From contig NZ_JBALOV010000023.1 in assembly GCF_036965045.1 (NCBI RefSeq), positions 1-64,000 of the forward strand: a DNA stretch of 64,000 bases. Direction: 5' to 3'. Of this stretch, positions 57,532 to 64,000 are shown one piece after another (within the stretch, counting starts at the first letter, position 1; each line of letters opens with the position of its first letter). The position numbers and the translations under genes are program-made. Below the pieces are notes generated by a model. It worked only from the letters and a program-made list of their open reading frames with translations, searched no databases and had not been told where the DNA came from. Source of the DNA: Ferdinandcohnia sp036965045. GTDB taxonomy: Bacteria > Bacillota > Bacilli > Bacillales > Bacillaceae_L.

Positions 57532-58326
57532 ATGCTTAATCTGAATCCAGACGATTTTATTTTAAAACCAGCATTAGCCACCATACATTGTGAACCAAAT
57601 TGGACGTGGAGAAAAAGAGAGAACCCCATGCCAAATTATGATTTATTCTACGTTTGGAGTGGTGAGGGGACTGTCATACTTAACAAAAAGTCTTATCGTG
57701 TTGGGAAAGGCCATTGCTTTTTGTTTAGACCAGGTGATGAAACAGAAGCAACCCATAACCCGCAAAATCCCCTCGTATTAACTTATATTCATTTTGATAT
57801 TGCTGAAGTTGAAACACCTAGGATGATTCCCTCTTCACATCGAATACTTGAAAATGCATTTAGCTTTGAATCGCTGTTAACCCAATATGTTCGTCTGTTT
57901 TTAGTCAACACATATGGTGCGGAAATTGAAGGAAAGTTAATCTTGAAGCAATTAATGATCCATTTGTTAAGAGAAGAACGGGAAAAGAAAGAAGTGCTGA
58001 GTAGTACAAGTAATAGTTTATTAGAAACGATTCGTGAAATAGCTAATTATATTCAACAACACCCTGGAGAACCGCATTCGATTGAAAGTTTATCTGAACG
58101 TGCCAATCTTTCTCAGCGGTATTTTTCTCAAAAGTTTAAAGAGATTATCGGGCATACGGTGAAATCTTATATTGTGTATTCTCGGATAAAACGTGCAGAG
58201 CATTTACTCCATTTTACCGGGATGTCAGTAACGGAAACGGCCTATGCCCTTGGCTATAACGATTTGCACTTTTTTAGCAGGCAATTTAAACAATACACTG
58301 GTAAAAACCCCTCTGAAATACGATGA
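57532..58326 (+). CDS. AraC-family transcriptional regulator
   Basis: A 264-residue regulator: an N-terminal cupin sensor (about 30-90, MPNYDLFYVWSGEGTVILNKKSYRV) and C-terminal double helix-turn-helix (about 165-264), with IESLSERANLSQRYFSQKFKEIIGHT and VTETAYALGYNDLHFFSRQFKQYTGKNP. Sugar-type ligands are common for this architecture. It stands alone between purA and gltA, with a strong GGAGGGAGG site and its own terminator, so the target is not indicated by neighbours. Confidence 0.9.
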   Translation: MLNLNPDDFILKPALATIHCEPNWTWRKRENPMPNYDLFYVWSGEGTVILNKKSYRVGKGHCFLFRPGDETEATHNPQNPLVLTYIHFDIAEVETPRMIPSSHRILENAFSFESLLTQYVRLFLVNTYGAEIEGKLILKQLMIHLLREEREKKEVLSSTSNSLLETIREIANYIQQHPGEPHSIESLSERANLSQRYFSQKFKEIIGHTVKSYIVYSRIKRAEHLLHFTGMSVTETAYALGYNDLHFFSRQFKQYTGKNPSEIR

Positions 58327-58346
58327 AAAATTTAACATAACAAGGA

Positions 58347-58388
58347 TAGGTTGCTAAGGATTTGATAAAATCCCTAGCAACCTTATTT
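58347..58388 (+). terminator. terminator after the AraC regulator
   Basis: AGGTTGCTAAGGA pairs with TCCCTAGCAACCT (one bulge) around TTTGATAAAA, followed by a T-rich tail. Confidence 0.85.
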
Positions 58389-58640
58389 ATTGTGTGAAAT
58401 TTTTACTCTCCACGACAAATTAATCCAAATGATTCAACAAAACATCTAAATATAAAAAAACAAGGCAATGATAGTATGAAAAATAAGAAAAAGGCGGTAA
58501 ATACGAACGTTGTTTACCTTGTAATTATTAATGTATGTCTATCGTTTTATCGAAAAAGTGCAAATCTTCAGTTAAATATTCCAAATACATTAACTACTCA
58601 AAATATTAACATTAAAACTAAGAAAATAGACAAAGACATA
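58389..58640. other. gltA upstream region
   Basis: No gene is supported here; a 66-codon frame at 58476 overlaps the gltA start and lacks a good ribosome site. The inverted repeat GGTAAA-N11-TTTACC (58497-58519) is the only visible symmetrical motif and could be an operator. No divergent gltC, the B. subtilis activator gene, is present next to gltA. Confidence 0.5.
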
Positions 58641-58654
58641 GAGGAGGATATGAT

Positions 58655-61600
58655 ATGCATCGGACATGGACACTAGATAAACAAGGGATGTATGATCCTC
58701 AATTCGAACATGATGCCTGTGGAATTGCGATGCTCGCAAATATAAATGGGAAACGGACACACGCGATTGTATCTCAAGCATTAGTTGCACTTGAACGCCT
58801 TGATCATCGGGGTGGGCGTGGTGCTGATAATATGCTAGGGGACGGAGCAGGGCTCCTAACACAAATCCCGCATGAGTTATTCCGAACGGAGTGGGCGAGA
58901 GCGGGAAAAGCCTTAATGGATGCGGGGTATTATGGTGTTGGAATGTTCTTCCTTCCGCAGCAAAAGGGTCCTAGGGAACGCTGTGTAGAAATCATTGAAA
59001 ATAGTGTGAAAACGGAAGGACTAGAGTTGTTCGGTTGGAGGAATGTCCCAACAAATGATAAAAATCTACATCAACAGGCAAAAGAAACACAACCCGTGAT
59101 ACGTCAATTATTTGTGAAATCTCCCTTTCATGAACCTGGGGATATAAAGTTTGAAAGAAAATTGTATCAGGTTCGTAGAAAAATAGAAAAGGCGCTTAAA
59201 AGTACTGCGTTTGCAAAGGTTGAGCCGCATTATGTTGTCAGTTTTTCGTCGAGAACGATTATCTATAAAGGCTTATTACTACCTGAGCAATTAAGTGAAT
59301 ATTATTTGGATTTAAACAGTGAATTATATGAGTCAGCTATGGCGATGGTCCACAATCGCTTTAGTACCAATACCTTTCCAAGCTGGCAAAGGGCTCAGCC
59401 AAATCGTTTTGTGATGCATAATGGTGAAATCAATACAATAAACGCAAATGTAAATTGGATGAAAGCTAGAGAAGCTTCATTTAAATCAGACGTACTGGAA
59501 GATGTTGAAAGCTTGCTCCCTGTTGTTGACAGTGACGGTAGTGATTCAGCGATGTTTGATAATGCATTAGAATTTCTTGTTCTGTCAGGATGGTCATTGC
59601 CACAAGCGATGATGATGATGATTCCAGAACCATGGGAAAAAAATAAAGTAATGGATGAACAAAAAAAGGCATTCTATCAGTTTCATAGCAGTTTGATGGA
59701 GCCGTGGGATGGACCGGCAGCAATGGCGTTTACAGATGGAAAACAAATTGGAGCATGTCTCGATCGAAACGGGTTAAGACCCGCACGAATCATTGTAACG
59801 GAGGATGACCTTGTCTGCGTTTCATCAGAAGTGGGGGTTGTTGACATCCCAGAAGAAAAAATCATTTGCAAAGATCGGTTGAAACCAGGACAAATGCTTT
59901 TAATAGATCTTGAACATAAACGTTTAATTGCTGATGAAGAAGTCAAACAAATGGTCATATCACAAAGACCTTATCAGCAACTTGTAGGAGAAACGATCGT
60001 TCCTCTGGAAAGGATTGCCCAAGACATGGCTCACACAGAGGAAAGATCAGAAGAGGAAACTCTTCGCAGACAGGCAATCTTTGGCTACACAAATGAAGAA
60101 AGGGAGAAGGTTTTAAAACCGATGATCATGGATGGTCATGAGCCCATTGGTTCAATGGGCTATGATGCTCCTTTAGCCGTATTATCCAGTACACCTCAAC
60201 TTTTATTTAATTATTTTAAGCAGAAATTTGCTCAGGTTACAAACCCCCCGATAGATGCAATTCGAGAAGAATATGTGACTTCATTAGCAGTCATGTTAGG
60301 CTCAAGCGGTAATTTACTTCAACCTACACAAAAGGAATATAAAAAAATAAGTTTGAGAACACCGATTTTATTAGAATCAGAGATGAGGAAAATTAGCAGT
60401 TTACAAACAAAAGACTGGTCAACAGCCATTATTTCAACCTTATTCCCGGTTCAAGGAAATTTGAGAACAGCAATAGATGAAGTGATTAAGAGGGTGGATA
60501 AAGAAGTTGAATCTGGGACCAATATTCTCGTCCTCAGTGACCGAAATGTCAATAAACAGTATGCGGCTATCCCTTCATTACTTGCTGTATCCGCCGTTCA
60601 CCATCATTTAATTCAAACCGGCAACAGAAGTAAGGTTAGCTTACTAGTAGATTCAGGTGAACCAAGAGAAGTCCACCATTTTGCGACTCTGCTTGGATAC
60701 GGAGCGAATGCGATTTACCCCTATCTCGTCTATGAATCTCTTCCTTTATTGGTTGAAGGTCTATCCATCGAGGATGCATCCAGAAATTATGTGAAATCAG
60801 TCACAAAAGGAATCATGAAAATCATGTCCAAAATGGGCATTTCAACAGTTCAAAGTTATATAGGTGCACAAATCTTCGAGGCTTTAGGAATTAGTCATGA
60901 AGTGATTGATCGTTACTTTCCAAATACATCTTCCAAACTCAGTGGACTGACAATAGAGGATATTGCAACAGAAGTTCGTTTGCGCCACGAGGCTGCATTC
61001 CAGTCGCAAGATACAGTCGTAACAACGGGGTCAGAATTCCAATGGCGTTATGGAGGAGAGACACATCTTTTCCAGCCGAAAACCATTCATTTATTACAAC
61101 ATGCTGTGCGTACAGGAAAGTACGAAATATACAAGCAATATAGCAGTCTATTACATGAAGAAATCAGTCAGCAGACAACTCTTCGTGGATTACTAGAGTT
61201 TGATTGTAAAAGAAAGCCAGTGCCAATCGAGGAAGTTGAACAAATAGAGTCGATCTTTAAAAGGTTTAAAACAGGGGCAATGTCATTCGGCTCGATAAGC
61301 AAAGAGGCTCATGAAGCGATAGCAATTGCGATGAATCGAATTGGTGGAAAAAGCAATAGTGGTGAAGGTGGAGAGGATTCAGAGCGATTCATATCAATGG
61401 AAAATGGGGATTCAAAATGCAGCAAAATTAAGCAAGTGGCATCAGGGAGATTTGGGGTTACAAGCCATTATCTCGTGAATAGTGACGAAATCCAAATTAA
61501 AATGGCCCAAGGAGCTAAACCTGGTGAAGGTGGACAATTAGCAGGCCATAAAGTAACCCCTGATGTCGCAAAAACAAGGGGATCAACCCCAGGAATTGAA

Positions 61601-63148
61601 CTGATATCACCACCGCCTCATCATGATATTTATTCGATTGAAGACCTAGCCCAACTGATTTATGACGTAAAGAATGCAAATCCTAGAGCGCGAATCAATG
61701 TGAAACTTGTATCAGAATCGGGTGTTGGAACGATTGCTGCAGGTGTAGCAAAGGCAAAAGCGGATGTCATTTTAATTAGTGGGTATGATGGCGGGACTGG
61801 AGCAGCTTCCCGTTCGAGTATCAAACACGCTGGAATGCCTTGGGAGTTAGGGCTAGCAGAAACGCAACAAACATTAAAGCTGAATGGCTTAAGACATAAA
61901 GTGACATTGGAAACAGACGGAAAAATGATGAGTGGCCGAGATGTGGTCATAGCGGCACTTCTTGGTGCTGAAGAATATGGATTTTCAACATTACCACTAG
62001 TTTCTCTTGGTTGCATCATGATGAGAGTTTGTCATTTGGATACATGTCCAGTTGGAATCGCCACTCAAAATCCACTCCTTCGGAAGAATATGCTTGGCAC
62101 AGCGGACCATGTGGTTCATCTAATGCATTTCTTTGCTCAAGAAATTCGCGAATATATGGCTCAATTAGGGTTTAGAACGATGGACGAAATGATTGGACGA
62201 ACCGATTTATTGAAACAGGCTAAATCAACTCATTGGAAGGCTCAAAAGCTTGATTTAGCGCCAATTTTATATGATTATCCCGAGGATAAACTACCTAAAG
62301 AAGAGCAGGATCATGAAATTAATCAAACATTGGACAGTAAAGAACTACTTCCTTTATATCTTCAAGGGTTGAAAAATGGGCAGCCAACTCGTGCAGTACT
62401 CCCTATTCGCAATATGAATCGTTCTGTTGGAACTCTCCTCGGGAGTGTAATTTCGAGGAGATACGGAGAGGTAGGTCTAAAAGAGGATGCGATAAAACTT
62501 CATTTTAAAGGTTCGGCAGGTCAGAGCTTTGGCGCGTTTATACCGAATGGGATGACGCTGACTTTAGAGGGAGACGCCAATGATTACGTAGGAAAAGGTT
62601 TATCAGGTGGGAAAATCGCCATCTATCCTTCAACCAAATCAACCTTCTTAGCTGAACAAAACATCCTTATTGGAAATACAGCTTTTTATGGAGCCACAAG
62701 TGGAGCAGCATATGTCCGAGGGAAGGCCGGGGAAAGATTTTGTGTGCGAAATAGCGGTGCCCATGTAGTTGTCGAAGGAATCGGCGACCATGGTTGTGAG
62801 TATATGACAGGAGGCAGTGCAATCATCCTTGGAGAAGTAGGCCAAAACTTTGCTGCAGGAATGTCAGGTGGAATTGCATATGTTCTAGTTCGAGAAGTCG
62901 GAACTTTCGATAAACTATGTAACCAAGAGCTGGTTATCATTGAATCTTTGCAAGATCGAGAAGAAATGAACTTTATTAAAGGACAAATCAAACAACACTT
63001 TCTGTATACAAAAAGTGGGATTGCATCAGAAATCTTAAAAAAATGGGACCTCTTCGTACCTCGTTTCGTGCGGGTTATTCCAAAAGAATATAAAAGAATA
63101 CTTGCTGAATCCAAACAAAACGACATTTACAATATAGTTGAAATTTAG
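58655..63148 (+). CDS. gltA: glutamate synthase large subunit
   Basis: With the small subunit, makes two glutamate from glutamine and 2-oxoglutarate using NADPH. The 1497-residue protein has an N-terminal glutaminase domain whose nucleophile Cys lies in FEHDACGIA (residues 18-26, exposed after propeptide removal), the central and FMN-binding domains with GEGGEDSERF near 905 and the 3Fe-4S cysteine cluster region CIMMRVCHLDTCPVGIATQ near 1127-1145, and the C-terminal beta-helix (about 1250-1480) with repeated glycine motifs. GAGGAGGA precedes the ATG. gltB follows 16 bases later. Confidence 0.97.
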   Translation: MHRTWTLDKQGMYDPQFEHDACGIAMLANINGKRTHAIVSQALVALERLDHRGGRGADNMLGDGAGLLTQIPHELFRTEWARAGKALMDAGYYGVGMFFLPQQKGPRERCVEIIENSVKTEGLELFGWRNVPTNDKNLHQQAKETQPVIRQLFVKSPFHEPGDIKFERKLYQVRRKIEKALKSTAFAKVEPHYVVSFSSRTIIYKGLLLPEQLSEYYLDLNSELYESAMAMVHNRFSTNTFPSWQRAQPNRFVMHNGEINTINANVNWMKAREASFKSDVLEDVESLLPVVDSDGSDSAMFDNALEFLVLSGWSLPQAMMMMIPEPWEKNKVMDEQKKAFYQFHSSLMEPWDGPAAMAFTDGKQIGACLDRNGLRPARIIVTEDDLVCVSSEVGVVDIPEEKIICKDRLKPGQMLLIDLEHKRLIADEEVKQMVISQRPYQQLVGETIVPLERIAQDMAHTEERSEEETLRRQAIFGYTNEEREKVLKPMIMDGHEPIGSMGYDAPLAVLSSTPQLLFNYFKQKFAQVTNPPIDAIREEYVTSLAVMLGSSGNLLQPTQKEYKKISLRTPILLESEMRKISSLQTKDWSTAIISTLFPVQGNLRTAIDEVIKRVDKEVESGTNILVLSDRNVNKQYAAIPSLLAVSAVHHHLIQTGNRSKVSLLVDSGEPREVHHFATLLGYGANAIYPYLVYESLPLLVEGLSIEDASRNYVKSVTKGIMKIMSKMGISTVQSYIGAQIFEALGISHEVIDRYFPNTSSKLSGLTIEDIATEVRLRHEAAFQSQDTVVTTGSEFQWRYGGETHLFQPKTIHLLQHAVRTGKYEIYKQYSSLLHEEISQQTTLRGLLEFDCKRKPVPIEEVEQIESIFKRFKTGAMSFGSISKEAHEAIAIAMNRIGGKSNSGEGGEDSERFISMENGDSKCSKIKQVASGRFGVTSHYLVNSDEIQIKMAQGAKPGEGGQLAGHKVTPDVAKTRGSTPGIELISPPPHHDIYSIEDLAQLIYDVKNANPRARINVKLVSESGVGTIAAGVAKAKADVILISGYDGGTGAASRSSIKHAGMPWELGLAETQQTLKLNGLRHKVTLETDGKMMSGRDVVIAALLGAEEYGFSTLPLVSLGCIMMRVCHLDTCPVGIATQNPLLRKNMLGTADHVVHLMHFFAQEIREYMAQLGFRTMDEMIGRTDLLKQAKSTHWKAQKLDLAPILYDYPEDKLPKEEQDHEINQTLDSKELLPLYLQGLKNGQPTRAVLPIRNMNRSVGTLLGSVISRRYGEVGLKEDAIKLHFKGSAGQSFGAFIPNGMTLTLEGDANDYVGKGLSGGKIAIYPSTKSTFLAEQNILIGNTAFYGATSGAAYVRGKAGERFCVRNSGAHVVVEGIGDHGCEYMTGGSAIILGEVGQNFAAGMSGGIAYVLVREVGTFDKLCNQELVIIESLQDREEMNFIKGQIKQHFLYTKSGIASEILKKWDLFVPRFVRVIPKEYKRILAESKQNDIYNIVEI

Positions 63149-63164
63149 AGTGGGGGTTAGATAG

Positions 63165-64000
63165 ATGGGAAACATATCAGGGTTCATTGACCATGAAAGG
63201 AGTTCAGTACTCTATCGTGACCCGTTAGAAAGGGTAAAAGACTGGAAAGAAATTGCTCAGCTGCCTTCTGAAAATGTGTTGCGCACGCAGGCTTCACGCT
63301 GTATGGATTGCGCTGTACCCTTTTGTCAAAATGGCAGTCAGCTAGCGGGAATGACGACAGGATGTCCACTTTATAACTTAATTCCAGAATGGAATGATCT
63401 TGTTTATAAAGGAAACTGGAAGGAGGCATACGAGCGTTTAAGTATGACGAATCCTTTCCCGGAATTTACTGGCCGTGCTTGTCCGGCGCCATGTGAGGGA
63501 GGGTGTGTCGCCTCACTTGCCAATGATTCAGTCACTATTAAAAACATTGAACGAGCCATTATTGATAGAGCATTTGAAGAAGGATGGGTTAAGCCTCAAT
63601 TACCCGCACATCGGACGGGTAAAAAAGTGGCTATTATCGGTTCCGGACCTGCCGGACTCTCATGCGCAACCATGTTAAATCAACAGGGACATACGGTAAC
63701 GGTTTATGAACGTGCTGATCGATTTGGCGGTTTGCTAACATACGGAATTCCTAAAATGAAAATCGAGCAATATATTGTAGATCGCAGAATTAAATTGATG
63801 CAAGAAGAGGGCATCCACTTTGTTTCGAATACGGAAATTGGAAAACAACTATCAATGGAGCAATTGCGTTCAGAAAATGATGCGGTAGTGCTTTGTATTG
63901 GTTCAACTCGCCCCCGGGATATAAGCGTTCCGGGAAGAGAGTTTGACGGCATTCACTTTGCAATGGATTACTTACATGAAAATACCAAAAGCCTGCTTGA
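63165..64000 (+). CDS. gltB: glutamate synthase small subunit, cut by window end
   Basis: The first 278 codons are in the window; Bacillus GltB has about 493. It carries electrons from NADPH to GltA. The iron-sulfur cysteines are in CMDCAVPFCQ (near 46-55), TGCPLYNLIPEW and CPAPCEGGCV (near 106-115); the FAD-binding loop is VAIIGSGPAGLSCA (near 155), and FGGLLTYGIP follows. ATG 63165 lies after GTGGGGG. The frame is open to the last base. Confidence 0.96.
   Translation, partial: MGNISGFIDHERSSVLYRDPLERVKDWKEIAQLPSENVLRTQASRCMDCAVPFCQNGSQLAGMTTGCPLYNLIPEWNDLVYKGNWKEAYERLSMTNPFPEFTGRACPAPCEGGCVASLANDSVTIKNIERAIIDRAFEEGWVKPQLPAHRTGKKVAIIGSGPAGLSCATMLNQQGHTVTVYERADRFGGLLTYGIPKMKIEQYIVDRRIKLMQEEGIHFVSNTEIGKQLSMEQLRSENDAVVLCIGSTRPRDISVPGREFDGIHFAMDYLHENTKSLL

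Noticed and set aside
58476..58676. 66-codon plus-strand frame upstream of gltA
   Set aside because: No ribosome site, overlaps the gltA start in another frame, and composition is that of AT-rich leader.

Overview
The window comes from a low-GC, endospore-forming member of the Bacillaceae (Bacillus sensu lato). The evidence is a B. subtilis trnD-like tRNA cluster, the conserved block arginase - sigW - rsiW - cdaA - cdaR - glmM - glmS with a glmS ribozyme, a sporulation-type diadenylate cyclase (CdaS), a LysM/GH18 spore-lysin-like protein, paiAB, a PurR-box purA, and gltAB. Genus and species cannot be fixed from the sequence alone.

Layout. 1-1.45 kb: tRNA cluster Asn, Ser, Glu, [116 N], fMet, Asp, Phe, Thr, Tyr, gap, Gln, Lys, Gly, Ala. 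1.5-9.8 kb: housekeeping core with arginase, the SigW envelope-stress sigma factor and its anti-sigma, the c-di-AMP cyclase CdaA with CdaR, and the GlmM and GlmS amino-sugar enzymes. 9.9-15.7 kb: a flavin oxidation module with two paralogous luciferase-like monooxygenases on opposite strands around an HxlR-type repressor, then an FMN reductase, a pirin and a second RibF-like protein. 15.9-19.2 kb: a minus-strand unit of CmtR/CadC-type repressor, CadA pump and Arr rifampin ADP-ribosyltransferase. 19.4-25.7 kb: a serine hydrolase, then a markedly GC-rich pair (GH3 glycosidase and beta-helix lipoprotein) that looks transferred from a high-GC donor. 25.8-30.7 kb: XRE-cupin/azlCD and an ars operon (arsR, arsI, arsB, arsC, MaoC-like). 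30.8-34.4 kb: LysR, GntP-type permease and 3-hydroxybutyrate dehydrogenase.

34.9-54.5 kb is the most striking part. Two MarR-type regulators with VOC ring-cleavage dioxygenases, a nitroreductase, MhqD-like hydrolase, MhqP-like DoxX protein, flavoprotein and pirin form a quinone/electrophile detoxification region. It is dotted with 18-bp palindromes of the form TATCTTGAATTCAAGATA (MhqR-type boxes), two of which abut the -10 elements of strong promoters. Between the two halves lies a complete oxidative and non-oxidative pentose-phosphate operon (small BA3454-like stress protein, rpiA, zwf, tkt, gnd, tal, pgi). Its promoter carries an MhqR-type box upstream of -35 and the motif GGTTACATAAAGTAAC one base after -10. 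The same motif sits at the same place in the promoter of a small frameshifted gene plus an SDR gene next to an HxlR-family regulator. I infer that NADPH and pentose-phosphate supply is wired to an electrophile/thiol stress response here.

54.6-64 kb returns to core functions: paiAB, purA, an AraC regulator, and gltA followed by a gltB cut off by the window edge.
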